DNA from: Candidatus Methanomethylicaceae archaeon
GTDB taxonomy: Archaea; Thermoproteota; Methanomethylicia; Methanomethylicales; Methanomethylicaceae
DNA length: 64,000 nucleotides
Reading direction: 5' to 3'
Assembly: GCA_015660995.1 (NCBI GenBank)
Contig: JACTUC010000006.1
Location: 47,566 to 111,565, forward strand
Positions within the stretch are counted from its first letter, which is position 1, and each line of letters opens with the position of its first letter. This document shows positions 16,242 to 24,739 of the stretch, in pieces. The notes beneath the pieces are model-generated. The model saw nothing but the letters and a program-made list of their open reading frames with translations, did not search any database and was not told the DNA's origin. A program made the position numbers and the translations under genes.

Positions 16242-17065
16242 GCAAAGGAGTCTATTCACTCGCCACATCCAACAAGGCAAAGGTGGCGGTTGGGCTCAAT
16301 TCGGACCTCCCGTCAGCGGAGAGGGTGGTGAACTCGGCCCTCTTCGCCAAGAGGGAAGGTTACGCCGAGCCAATTTTCATCTCTGCGAAGAAACCCGAAT
16401 CCCCCCTATTCGATGCAGTAGGCAAGGACATGTCTCTTATCGTGGACAAATCTCCACACGTGACACTGGTCGAGCTCCTGAAGGAAGGCACGGTGGATTC
16501 TGCCATCAGGGGCAACCTCGCTTCCAAGGAACTCATACCCCTGCTCCGCGAGGAGTTCAATTGTCCCAACCTCTGCCGCATCACCCTGCTCGACATAGCA
16601 AATAGGCTCGTTATGCTGGCGCCTGTGGGCATAGACGAGGGGGACAAGCTGGAGGACCTACTCATGATAGCAGGGCACGCAAAGAGGCTGGCAGAGGCGC
16701 TCAGGATGCCATGCAATGTCGCAGTCATCTCAGGAGGGCGGCTCGAGGACAGGGGAAGAAGCAAGAAAGTGGACAGCATGCTATCTGCCTCGGAATCGCT
16801 CACGAAGGAGCTGAAGGCGGTGGGTATTAGCGCTGTGAATGTCGGGATCGAGATCGAGCGGGCAATAGAGGGCGACTCAACCCTCATACTTGCTCCCGAT
16901 GGCGTGATGGGAAACCTGATCTTCAGATCGCTTGTCCTAGTTGGGAACGTCGAGAGCTTCGGGGCCTACGCGGCTGCACTGCCGAGGGTTTATGTCGACA
17001 CCTCGCGGGCTAAGGGAAGCTTCATGCTGCCAATAGTCCTTGCCAGCGCCCTCAGCAAGCTTTAA
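16238..17065 (+). CDS. mtxX: MtxX-like protein (methanogenesis marker 4, phosphotransacylase-like fold)
   Basis: 275 residues that I recognise as the MtxX / methanogenesis marker protein 4 group, which shares the fold of phosphate acetyl/butyryl transferases. Segments supporting this are VRG-like SAIRGNLASKELIPLL, LAPVGIDEGD, ILAPDGVMGNLIFRSL and RVYVDTSRAKGSFMLP near the end. The biochemical function of MtxX is unsettled. It starts at a TTG overlapping the stop of the homocitrate-synthase-like gene by 4 bases, so the two are translationally coupled. The family call rests on memory of conserved motifs and is moderate; a divergent phosphotransacylase is the main alternative. Confidence 0.6.
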   Translation: MSKGVYSLATSNKAKVAVGLNSDLPSAERVVNSALFAKREGYAEPIFISAKKPESPLFDAVGKDMSLIVDKSPHVTLVELLKEGTVDSAIRGNLASKELIPLLREEFNCPNLCRITLLDIANRLVMLAPVGIDEGDKLEDLLMIAGHAKRLAEALRMPCNVAVISGGRLEDRGRSKKVDSMLSASESLTKELKAVGISAVNVGIEIERAIEGDSTLILAPDGVMGNLIFRSLVLVGNVESFGAYAAALPRVYVDTSRAKGSFMLPIVLASALSKL

Positions 17066-17143
17066 AGGCCCCGCACTGCTTGGCGCGGCATTACGACAAC
17101 TAAAAATAGCCGCCATACCCTCTTATAGGAAGAGGTCTCAACA

Positions 17144-18379
17144 TTGGGAAGCACAGCTGTTGAGAAGATAATTTCTCGTTCCGCGGGCCGAGCCGTGCAG
17201 GTGGGCGAGTTCGTCGAGGTTCCTGTAGATTTTGCCTATTTACACGATGGCACAGGCCCATTGATCGTAGATGCCCTCGGCAAGATGGGCGTTGAGAAGG
17301 TCATTGACCCAGACAGAGTGGGGATAGTCTTCGATCACTCCGTCCCGCCATACAGCGACCAGGCAGCAACTCTGCAAGCAAAAGTTAGGAAGTTTGCAAG
17401 GTCTCAGGGGATATTGAAGTTCCATGACCTCGGCGAAGGCATATGCCACCAGGTTATGCCCGAGAAGGGCTATGTCAGCCCTGGAACAGTTGTGATAGGC
17501 GCCGATTCCCATAGCTGCACTCTCGGCTGCTTCGGGCTCTTCTCATCTGGTGTGGGTGCAACGGACCTGGCCTACATACTCGCCACCGGGGGCACATGGC
17601 TCAAGGTCCCTGAGACTCTGAAGGTAGAATGCACAGGGGTTCTGAAAGGCAAGTTGTCGTCGAAGGACCTCATACTAGAGATCGTGAAGATGGTCGGGAC
17701 CGACGGCGCAACCTACAAGGCGCTTGAATTCAGTGGCGAGGCGGTCCGGCAGATGTCCCAATCATCAAGGATGACCATGTCCAACATGGCTGTGGAGATG
17801 GGCGCAAAGACTGGATTCATGGAGGCGGACGCGAAGACATTCGAGTTCCTCGGCAGGACAGGTCCCGTCGTCAAGACCGACTCCAAGACCGAGACCGTGA
17901 CCGTCGATGCTGGCAGTCTCGATCCCAAGGTCGCCTGCCCGGGGAGCGTAGCCAACGTGAAATCAGTTGTAGAGGTAGAGGGTACCCACATCGATCAGGC
18001 ATTCCTGGGCTCGTGCACCAACGGGAGGTATGAGGACCTCTACGAAGCCGCGAAGATAATAAAGGGGAAGAAGGTGCACCAGGATACTAGGTTCATTGTA
18101 ATCCCCGCCTCGAAGACTATACAGCTGGCGGCGCAGAAGGACGGGCTCATGGACATATTCCAGGAAGCTGGCGCAATTATAGGTGTTACCGGCTGCGGGC
18201 CGTGCTTGGGCGTGCATATGGGGGTCTTGGGTGAGAATGAGGTCTGCGTATCCACTTCCAACAGGAACTTCATTGGGAGGATGGGTCACCCCAAGTCCTC
18301 GGTCTACCTTGCTTCCGCGCAGACGGTTGCGGCGTCAGCAGTCGAGGGGAAGATAACCGATCCAAGGAGGTTTGCTTGA
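17144..18379 (+). CDS. aksD: homoaconitase/3-isopropylmalate dehydratase large subunit
   Basis: 411 residues of the archaeal HACN/LeuC large-subunit type. It binds a [4Fe-4S] cluster through cysteines in [12 protein letters not shown] and [13 protein letters not shown], plus the cysteine in [10 protein letters not shown]. The active-site segment FDHSVPP is near residue 65. The enzyme isomerises (homo)citrate to (homo)isocitrate-type products. The start is TTG. Its stop overlaps the start of the small subunit (TGATG). Together with the preceding homocitrate-synthase-like gene this is a chain-elongation module; the large subunit alone does not show which chain length is used. Confidence 0.85.
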   Translation: MGSTAVEKIISRSAGRAVQVGEFVEVPVDFAYLHDGTGPLIVDALGKMGVEKVIDPDRVGIVFDHSVPPYSDQAATLQAKVRKFARSQGILKFHDLGEGICHQVMPEKGYVSPGTVVIGADSHSCTLGCFGLFSSGVGATDLAYILATGGTWLKVPETLKVECTGVLKGKLSSKDLILEIVKMVGTDGATYKALEFSGEAVRQMSQSSRMTMSNMAVEMGAKTGFMEADAKTFEFLGRTGPVVKTDSKTETVTVDAGSLDPKVACPGSVANVKSVVEVEGTHIDQAFLGSCTNGRYEDLYEAAKIIKGKKVHQDTRFIVIPASKTIQLAAQKDGLMDIFQEAGAIIGVTGCGPCLGVHMGVLGENEVCVSTSNRNFIGRMGHPKSSVYLASAQTVAASAVEGKITDPRRFA

Positions 18380-18867
18380 TGCTAAAAGGTCGAGTCTGGA
18401 AGTTCGGGGATGACGTCGACACCGATGTGATTATACCTGCAAAGTACCTCCGGTCTGTGGACCAGACTGTATGGCCGAAGCACGTTCTGGAGGGGCTCGA
18501 TCCCAGCTTCAGCTTAAAGGTGAAGCTTGGCGACATAATCGTCGCGGGTAAGAACTTTGGCTGCGGCTCCAGCAGGGAACAGGCAGCACTGGCGATCAAG
18601 TGGGCTGGTGTGGCTGCCGTGATTGCCGAATCCTTCGCTAGAATATTCTTCAGGAACGCCATAAACAACGGCCTACCCCTGATCGAATGCAGGGGGATAA
18701 GCAAGCTCGTGGAGGAGGGAGAGGTCATAGCGGTTGACCTCGATCGCGGCGAGGTCCGCACAAACAATGGGATGTTGAGGTCGGTCCCACTGCCGCCATT
18801 CCTGCAGGAAATTGTCAACAGCGGTGGCCTCGTCGAGTACTATAAAGCAAGAAAGAAGGTGCATTGA
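18379..18867 (+). CDS. aksE: homoaconitase-type small subunit
   Basis: 162 residues, the swivel subunit of the hydro-lyase. The start is the ATG at 18379, with Shine-Dalgarno AAGGAGG at 18364-18370; a TTG one codon upstream is possible. [19 protein letters not shown] carries the substrate loop YLRS at residues 23-26. Work on M. jannaschii established that homoaconitase small subunits carry an arginine here (YLRT) whereas isopropylmalate isomerases carry a hydrophobic residue, so R25 favours homoaconitase and the coenzyme B route. [15 protein letters not shown] is the other family motif. Leucine synthesis cannot be excluded. Confidence 0.85.
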   Translation: MLKGRVWKFGDDVDTDVIIPAKYLRSVDQTVWPKHVLEGLDPSFSLKVKLGDIIVAGKNFGCGSSREQAALAIKWAGVAAVIAESFARIFFRNAINNGLPLIECRGISKLVEEGEVIAVDLDRGEVRTNNGMLRSVPLPPFLQEIVNSGGLVEYYKARKKVH

Positions 18868-20472
18868 TTGTCTAGGATCACACAACGGGATGCCGGATCG
18901 CCCAACACATCCCAGGTCGTGGTGAAGGCCCTTGAGAAGCTCGGCATTGGCGTCGCCTTCGGCATACCAGGCATGTGGTCATTGCCAATCTATGATGCGC
19001 TCTGCGACTCGAAGATACGACACGTCCTCGTCAGGCACGAGCAGTTTGCGGCCTATGCTGCTGACGGGTACGCAAGGGCTTCCGGGAAGCCAGGCTTCTG
19101 CCTAGGCACGGCTGGACCTGGCGCAGTCAACATCGCAGCAGGCATCGCTGTGCCGTTCCGAGACCATTCCCCGGTCATCGCAGTGACCGGTCAGGTTCCC
19201 ACTTTCGAGCAAGGGAAAGGATGGATAGAGGATCTCGACCTCCAGGCAATATTTTCTCCCGTTACCAAATCCACAGCGCAGATCTCGGACCCAACAAATG
19301 CATACGAGACCATCACCGCCGCATACCTTTCATCAATCGAGGGGTGTCCCGGCCCCTCCCACGTAAGCATACCTGGGGATATCCAGAAGGCGCCATCCAA
19401 GATGAGGGATTACTCCCCGCTCCCTTCCAAGCCCGAACCCGACCCATCAGCCATCGACCAAGTCATGGACGCCATAGCCTCGTCGCAAGCCCCGCTCATA
19501 ATCTCAGGGTGGGGTGCAATCCTATCCGAATCCTCCGAGGGCATTCTGAAGCTCGCCGAGGCGCTTCCAGCACCCGTAACCACATCCTACATGGGCAGAG
19601 GAATAATACCGGAGGACAACCCGCTTTCCCTTGGTCCTGCAGGAAGAAGGGGGACGAAGGAAGCAAACGCTGCTCTCTCCAGATGCGACCTGCTCATAAC
19701 CCTAGGATGCAGGCTGACCAACCTGACGGTCGCGGGCGCTAAGCTGACCTGCAAAGTAGTTCAGGTGGATGTCGATGAAAACAACTTTTCATCCTACGCC
19801 TCGGTCAGGGTGAAAAGCGACGTTGCACTCTTCCTGGACGCAATACTGCCCAAAATCCAACATCGCTCAGGTGAACTTAACCCTCTGATGGGCTCTGTGA
19901 GCGAGCTGCCCGAAAAAGGGGAGGCCCCTGCCTTCGCCAGGGCCATCGCATCCTTCAATGATGCCCTATTCTCCCTCGACATTGGACAGCATACCATTTG
20001 GCTGATGCACGCGCTGAAGGTCAAGAGACCGCGGAGCGTGATCCTCTCGGGCAACCTCTCTGCAATGGGTTACTCCCTGCCTGCAGCCATCGGGGCAAAG
20101 CTGGCCTCGCCAGAACGCAGGGTCATTGTCGTGATCGGCGATGGCGGCTTCCAGATGACCGCCCCCGAGCTCTCTACCATCAGGGAGAACGACCTCGACA
20201 TATCCATATGCGTATTCAACAACCGTACGCTGGGACTGATAAAGCAGCAGCAGGAGGTCGTCTACGGCAGGACGTGCGGTGTGGACTATACACGCCCTCC
20301 AGACTATGTCAAGCTTGCTCAAGCCTATGGCATTAAGGGACTAAAGATAGATTCCCCCTCCGCCCTCAAAGAAGCACTCCAGATAGCTGACGAGCCTACG
20401 GTCTTTGATATTCCAATCCCAAAGAAGGAAGGCGTCGAGATGTCAAGACCTAGGATCCTCGACAATCAATGA
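18868..20472 (+). CDS. ThDP-dependent enzyme, acetolactate-synthase/2-oxoacid-decarboxylase family
   Basis: 534 residues with the three-domain layout of the family. The catalytic glutamate lies in RHEQFAAYAADGYARASG (about residue 51), the middle Rossmann domain includes PLIISGWGA, and the ThDP-Mg site is GDGGFQM (about 425) with NNRTLG about 27 residues later. It begins at a TTG directly after the homoaconitase small-subunit stop, so it belongs to the same operon. No acetolactate synthase small subunit, ilvC or ilvD is nearby. Methanogens need to decarboxylate 2-oxosuberate to 7-oxoheptanoate in coenzyme B synthesis and that enzyme is not settled; this gene is a candidate by context. It could instead be an acetolactate synthase. 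Confidence 0.8.
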   Translation: MSRITQRDAGSPNTSQVVVKALEKLGIGVAFGIPGMWSLPIYDALCDSKIRHVLVRHEQFAAYAADGYARASGKPGFCLGTAGPGAVNIAAGIAVPFRDHSPVIAVTGQVPTFEQGKGWIEDLDLQAIFSPVTKSTAQISDPTNAYETITAAYLSSIEGCPGPSHVSIPGDIQKAPSKMRDYSPLPSKPEPDPSAIDQVMDAIASSQAPLIISGWGAILSESSEGILKLAEALPAPVTTSYMGRGIIPEDNPLSLGPAGRRGTKEANAALSRCDLLITLGCRLTNLTVAGAKLTCKVVQVDVDENNFSSYASVRVKSDVALFLDAILPKIQHRSGELNPLMGSVSELPEKGEAPAFARAIASFNDALFSLDIGQHTIWLMHALKVKRPRSVILSGNLSAMGYSLPAAIGAKLASPERRVIVVIGDGGFQMTAPELSTIRENDLDISICVFNNRTLGLIKQQQEVVYGRTCGVDYTRPPDYVKLAQAYGIKGLKIDSPSALKEALQIADEPTVFDIPIPKKEGVEMSRPRILDNQ

Positions 20473-20517
20473 GATTAATAGCTGGCGACATAAAAACAAA
20501 GAGCGAGGGTACATCCA

Positions 20518-21489
20518 ATGGCGGAATACTATTCTAGAGACGCCATAGTGAAACTCCTTTCCTCGAAGAAATGGATCTCCCCCCATAAGAAGGTCGTCGT
20601 GGCCGTGGACAAGAAGGCTGGAGTGGCGGAACTTATCGAGGATCACGCCAGAGGAACATGCCTCGGGGGATCGGCTTGGTCGCTCTACCACTATACGGAG
20701 AACAGCAAGTCTGTCTTCTGGTCAAAGAGAGAGGGCTCGCGCCTCTTCTATAAGCTGAAGCTGTCTGAAGAGAATGCTCCAAGTAAGTTGGAGGCGAGCT
20801 ACCACCCAGCATCCATAGAGTCGATCCACTTGGATGGTGACAAGGTAAGGGTGACCTATTCTGGGCTCGCCGGAGCTGGCGTGGCAGCCCTCAGCAGAGG
20901 CTTGGCAGAGGGTGTTGAGGCAGTTGAAGTTCAGGAATGGGGGGGTGGGAAGAAACTGGGCAGAGCAACCATCATCCTCCCACTGAAGGAAAAGCTGATA
21001 ATCGGCGTTGACGACACAGACAAATCCGATGAGGGCGCCACCTGGTCCTTGGTTAACGAGATTGCCTTTGAGATCTCAAAATTGGAGGGGGTCGACTATC
21101 TTGAGCATGCCATTGTACAGCTCTACCCACAGAATCCCTTCAAGACCCAGAACTGCGTCTCCCTCTCCGTCTCATTCGCCGTCCCTCCGTCCCTAAAAGA
21201 AGGGATAGTAGAAAGGTTCAAAGACGCCATTGGGGAAAGGACGTTCTCCAAGGAGACCGCCATGGCATACTTCAATGGTGTAATGATCAAGGAAGAACTG
21301 ATGGCTTTCTCCAAAAGGGCAAAGTTGGAGATGGTGACCGTTGAAGACGCGGAAGAGGCAGCAGAAATGGCTGGCGTCTCGACTATTAAAATAACGGGTG
21401 CTAGGGGGCTAATAGGTGCAGTAGCCGCAATACCCTATGTTGAGTATCCCGACGAAGCCGTTCGCATCTCTGGCGATCAAGTTGTTTGA
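20518..21489 (+). CDS. methanogenesis marker protein 11 (Mmp11)
   Basis: 323 residues. The N-terminal part has GTCLGGSAWSLYHYTENSKSVFWS, in which GGSxW and YH are family features; the central signature IIGVDDTDKSDEGATWSL (about 160-178) resembles the DDTD motif of TiaS, the tRNA-Ile2 agmatidine synthase, and is the mark of Mmp11. The C-terminal half has ARGLIGAVAAIPY. Mmp11 is known as a gene restricted largely to methanogens and relatives, with no settled function. It follows the ThDP-enzyme gene by 45 bases and overlaps the downstream GMC oxidoreductase, so the whole 15-22.7 kb block may be one transcription unit. Confidence 0.8.
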   Translation: MAEYYSRDAIVKLLSSKKWISPHKKVVVAVDKKAGVAELIEDHARGTCLGGSAWSLYHYTENSKSVFWSKREGSRLFYKLKLSEENAPSKLEASYHPASIESIHLDGDKVRVTYSGLAGAGVAALSRGLAEGVEAVEVQEWGGGKKLGRATIILPLKEKLIIGVDDTDKSDEGATWSLVNEIAFEISKLEGVDYLEHAIVQLYPQNPFKTQNCVSLSVSFAVPPSLKEGIVERFKDAIGERTFSKETAMAYFNGVMIKEELMAFSKRAKLEMVTVEDAEEAAEMAGVSTIKITGARGLIGAVAAIPYVEYPDEAVRISGDQVV

Positions 21490-22663
21490 CTTTATCGTCG
21501 TCGGTTCTGGGGCGGGGGGCGCAACTGTAGCCAAGGAACTCTCCGCAGCGGGAAAGAAGGTGCTGCTGCTTGAGAGGGGCATACAACTGCCACCACGAAA
21601 GTCCTCCAAAGCATACTCTATTCTGAAATCCGACGTGGAGGTCTGGCATACCCAATGCCTGGGCGGAACAACGGTGGTTACCATGGGCAACGCTGTCAGG
21701 AGCAAGCTCGATGGTTCACTTTCGCGTTATTACGCCGAGGCAGAGGAGGGGCTTGGGGTTATCCCGGTGCCGGAAGACCACTTGGGCATGGCAACCAAGT
21801 CACTGCTCTCCCTCTCAGATGAATGGGTCAGAATGCCCAAGGCTATAGACTTCAGTAAGTGTAGAGGCTGTGGGCACTGCTCCTCGGGGTGTCCGACATC
21901 GGCCAGATGGGACGCCACAGCCTATATTCGGGAGGCTATCTCTAACAGCTGCAAGGTTTCTACCAGTGTCGACATAAAGAAAGTATTGATTAAGGGCAAT
22001 AGAGCGGTGGGCGTTGAAGCCTCTGACGGAAAAACCTTCGAAGCTGGCGGCGTAATCCTAGCTGCAGGAGCCATCGAAACGCCTAGGATCCTATCACGAT
22101 CAGGCATAATCTCGGCTGGGAAGGGGCTCTTCGTCGACACCTTCGTAACCATCGGGGGCTTTAAAAGAGGTGTTTCGATGGATCGGGAGCTCGGTATGGC
22201 TGCCTTTCTAAAGAGGGAAGGTTACCTGATATCACCTCATTACTCAAGTTTTCTACCCAATCTGATAGAAGAGAAAGGTGTGTCGCTCAAACCATCCGAC
22301 ATATTGAGCCTAATGGTAAAGATTGAAGATGAGCCCATCGGCGAGGTTACCCCAAATGGCATTGTTAAAACCATATCACGGCGGGACTCTACCCTTTTGG
22401 AGAGTGGTAAGCGCGAAGCGATGGAGCTTCTAATCAAAGCCGGGGTAGACTCGGACACAGTTGTATCTGTACACCCAAGGGGCGCACACCCAGGCGGAAC
22501 CTGTTCCAATATGGTGAAATCGCCTTTGGAAGCTAGCACAGAGATTGACTCCCTGTACATCTCGGACGCGAGCATACTTCCCGGTCCATTTGGCCTGCCG
22601 CCAATGCTCACAATAATCGCAATTTCCAAGAGGATATCTGGCATACTACTTGGAAGAGCCTAG
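21437..22663 (+). CDS. GMC-type FAD oxidoreductase with Fe-S-like cysteine motif
   Basis: Up to 408 residues. FAD-binding FDFIVVGSGAGGATVAKEL begins right after a TTG at 21482, which is a good alternative to the ATG at 21437; the two give overlaps of 8 or 53 bases with Mmp11. About residue 140 is CRGCGHCSSGCP, a four-cysteine pattern likely to bind an Fe-S cluster, and RGAHPGGTCSNM plus SDASILPGPFGLPPMLT give the C-terminal GMC signature. This combination is found in some FAD sugar/alcohol dehydrogenases. The substrate is unknown; coupling to Mmp11 suggests a methanogen-specific oxidation. The 3' end overlaps the convergent Alg13-like gene by 18 bases. Confidence 0.8.
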   Translation: MLSIPTKPFASLAIKLFDFIVVGSGAGGATVAKELSAAGKKVLLLERGIQLPPRKSSKAYSILKSDVEVWHTQCLGGTTVVTMGNAVRSKLDGSLSRYYAEAEEGLGVIPVPEDHLGMATKSLLSLSDEWVRMPKAIDFSKCRGCGHCSSGCPTSARWDATAYIREAISNSCKVSTSVDIKKVLIKGNRAVGVEASDGKTFEAGGVILAAGAIETPRILSRSGIISAGKGLFVDTFVTIGGFKRGVSMDRELGMAAFLKREGYLISPHYSSFLPNLIEEKGVSLKPSDILSLMVKIEDEPIGEVTPNGIVKTISRRDSTLLESGKREAMELLIKAGVDSDTVVSVHPRGAHPGGTCSNMVKSPLEASTEIDSLYISDASILPGPFGLPPMLTIIAISKRISGILLGRA

Positions 22664-23101
22664 CAGAAATTCCGATATAACTTCCGCAATTGTGCTGGGC
22701 TCCTCGACATACTTCTTAGGCTCCCAGGTTTTTACCTCCGCCAGTTTCTGCTCCAGCTCCTCAGGGCTCTGGCAGAATAATATGTAACCTTCCTTGCTGA
22801 GCTTTTCCGCAAGCTCGTGGTTCTCTACAACGCCCCGGTTCGGGACGGCGATGGCCTTCCTGTCCGCCTTTATTACCTCGAAGAGAGTGCCTGCCCCTGT
22901 GTGCGTTATGACGAGGTCAGAGGCCACGTAAAGCTCATTGAGATCCTTCCTGAACCTGAACCACTTGGCATTCTTCGGTTCATACTTACCATTACCGATC
23001 TGCATCATTACATTAGTAAGAGCGCCTCTGCCAGCCAACTCGTCAACCTTCATGGCAAGTTCGTCAAAGGGGGCGACCGACCCTACAGTAACAAAGATCA
23101 T
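22646..23101 (-). CDS. Alg13/PssE-like glycosyltransferase catalytic subunit
   Basis: 151 residues matching the GT28 C-terminal domain: MIFVTVGSVAPFDELAMKVD at the start and DLVITHTGAGTLFEVIKADRKAIAVPN with VENHELAEKL, the UDP-GlcNAc binding region. In eukaryotes Alg13 pairs with membrane Alg14 to add the second GlcNAc to dolichol-PP-GlcNAc; bacterial PssE/PssD pairs make exopolysaccharide. The gene overlaps the Alg14-like gene by 4 bases (ATGA), so the two subunits are made together. It is the last gene of the minus-strand operon that begins at 26418. Confidence 0.88.
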   Translation of the reverse strand: MIFVTVGSVAPFDELAMKVDELAGRGALTNVMMQIGNGKYEPKNAKWFRFRKDLNELYVASDLVITHTGAGTLFEVIKADRKAIAVPNRGVVENHELAEKLSKEGYILFCQSPEELEQKLAEVKTWEPKKYVEEPSTIAEVISEFLLGSSK

Positions 23102-23574
23102 GCAAGTCTCCCCGCATAGATAGCCTTTGGATAGACTGCCTTCAGCTCAGGCCACTGGATAAAGAACAGGTCCGAGAACCTGTAGATGATCTTGCCGGAC
23201 GTGGAGGCCTTGGAGACCCTCGAATAGTCCTCAACGAATATCACCTTCTTCCCTAAGAACTTCCCGAGCACAGAAAAGGGGACAGCCATTCCAGGACCTG
23301 CGCTAACGATAGCGGCTGGCTCGGCCTTGCGAATCACCCGCCAAGCCTCTCCAAAGAGCCTAAGAACTTTCCCAATGGCCACAAGGATATTGTCACCATG
23401 CTCCCTCGCCTTATGTGCGTAGTATACTTGCCCTGCCTTCTCGATCTTCTCGGCTGAGAGCTGGTCTTCCTTCGAGACCACGTAGACATACTCGAACCTG
23501 TCTCCGAGCAGACTGACAAGCTTCAGCATATTGGTTGTGTGCCCGCCGCTGCTGAGTATGACAAGTAACTTCAA
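23098..23574 (-). CDS. Alg14/PssD-like glycosyltransferase membrane subunit
   Basis: 158 residues. LLVILSSGGHTTNMLKLVSLL near the N-terminus and IVSAGPGMAVPFSVLGKFLGKKVIFVEDYSRV in the middle are the Alg14 family motifs; the short hydrophobic stretches fit membrane association and recruitment of the Alg13-like partner encoded just downstream with a 4-base overlap. Role: acceptor-side half of a UDP-sugar:lipid-PP-sugar transferase. It follows the aminotransferase by 6 bases, so it belongs to the diacetamido-sugar operon, which suggests the pair transfers that sugar or GlcNAc to a lipid carrier. Confidence 0.88.
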   Translation of the reverse strand: MKLLVILSSGGHTTNMLKLVSLLGDRFEYVYVVSKEDQLSAEKIEKAGQVYYAHKAREHGDNILVAIGKVLRLFGEAWRVIRKAEPAAIVSAGPGMAVPFSVLGKFLGKKVIFVEDYSRVSKASTSGKIIYRFSDLFFIQWPELKAVYPKAIYAGRLA

Positions 23575-23580
23575 GACAGT

Positions 23581-24681
23581 TCACTGGTACTTCTTGATTA
23601 TCTCCAGCATCTTCTCCAAATCGTTTGCCATGACAAGGGGGTTCACCGGAAGCGAAAGAACAGTCTCTGCTGCTCTCTCTGTTTCTGGCAGATCCAGCTT
23701 GTCGTAACCTTGATCGGCGTAGTATGGGGTTCTGTGCACAGGAATGGGATAGTAGATCGCAACCCCGAACCCTGCTTCGGTCAGCTTCTGTCTAAGTCCC
23801 TCCCTCTCCTTGTTAGAGTTGCACCTGATCGTGTAGAGGTACCAGTTGTGCTTCATACCCTCCGGAACAAGGGGTGGTACAACCTTGGTTCCTGCAAGCT
23901 CCTCTGTCAGGACCTTCGCATTCTCTGCCCTCTTGGCCAGGAAACCTGGCAGCTTCTTGAGCTGCACCCTCCCCAGCGCCGCCTCGATCTCCGGCATCCT
24001 GAAATTGCCGCCGAGCATAACCGAGTCGTAGCCCTTTATTTGCCCGTGGGTCCTCGTCCGCCTAAGCCTCTCAGCCAGAGCGTCATCGTCGGTGATTACT
24101 GCCCCGCCCTCCCCGGTCGTCATGACCTTCCCCGGGTAGAAGCTGAAGCAACCCATGTTACCCAAGGTACCAGCCATCCTTCCGCCACTCGATGCGCCCT
24201 GCGCTTGGCAGGCGTCCTCAATTACTGAAATGCCCTTGTCCTCTGCTATCTCGCCTATGGCATCAATGTGGGCTGGCAATCCGTAGAGATCTACCGGGAT
24301 GACCGCCTTCGTTTTTCTTGTTATAGCCTTCTTGAATGCGTCTGGGCTCATATTGTAAGTACCCGGGTCGATATCGACGAATACTGGCTTTGCCCCCTTG
24401 ATCATGACCGCGCTTGCGGTTGCTATGAACGTGAACGAAGGCACTATCACCTCGTCTCCGGGACCGACTCCAACAACAAGCAGCGAAAGATAAAGAGCAG
24501 CTGTACCTGAGTTGACCGCGACAGCATGCTTTGCCCTCGTGTAGGATTCAAGCTCTGCCTCGAATGCCCTCAGGTTCGGTCCCCCCTCGGGCATTGGATT
24601 TGTGAGAATCCCACTCTGTAAGACTTTGAGAACAGCGTCCGCCTCTTCCTTCCCCAAAAGTGGCTTGTTAATCGGTATCAT
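23581..24681 (-). CDS. DegT/DnrJ/EryC1 sugar aminotransferase (WbpE-like)
   Basis: 366 residues, PLP-dependent. The PLP lysine lies in GCFSFYPGKVMTTGEGGA (about 185), the aspartate in VIEDACQAQGA, and the start MIPINKPLLGKEEADAVLKVL is characteristic. These enzymes aminate keto-sugars on UDP carriers. With the Gfo/Idh/MocA dehydrogenase (25510) and hexapeptide acetyltransferase (24740) it forms the WbpB-WbpE-WbpD set that builds UDP-2,3-diacetamido-2,3-dideoxy-glucuronate in bacteria and in methanogen N-glycans. Position inside the same minus-strand operon supports this; specificity is inferred. Confidence 0.88.
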   Translation of the reverse strand: MIPINKPLLGKEEADAVLKVLQSGILTNPMPEGGPNLRAFEAELESYTRAKHAVAVNSGTAALYLSLLVVGVGPGDEVIVPSFTFIATASAVMIKGAKPVFVDIDPGTYNMSPDAFKKAITRKTKAVIPVDLYGLPAHIDAIGEIAEDKGISVIEDACQAQGASSGGRMAGTLGNMGCFSFYPGKVMTTGEGGAVITDDDALAERLRRTRTHGQIKGYDSVMLGGNFRMPEIEAALGRVQLKKLPGFLAKRAENAKVLTEELAGTKVVPPLVPEGMKHNWYLYTIRCNSNKEREGLRQKLTEAGFGVAIYYPIPVHRTPYYADQGYDKLDLPETERAAETVLSLPVNPLVMANDLEKMLEIIKKYQ

Positions 24682-24739
24682 TTGCTCTCACTACACAGAG
24701 TATTCTGTAACTAAATAAAATAGAATTTGCTCTTGGAGA

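Noticed and set aside
19221..19742. 173-residue plus-strand frame
   Set aside because: Out-of-frame shadow inside the ThDP enzyme, with Arg/His/Pro-rich nonsense composition.
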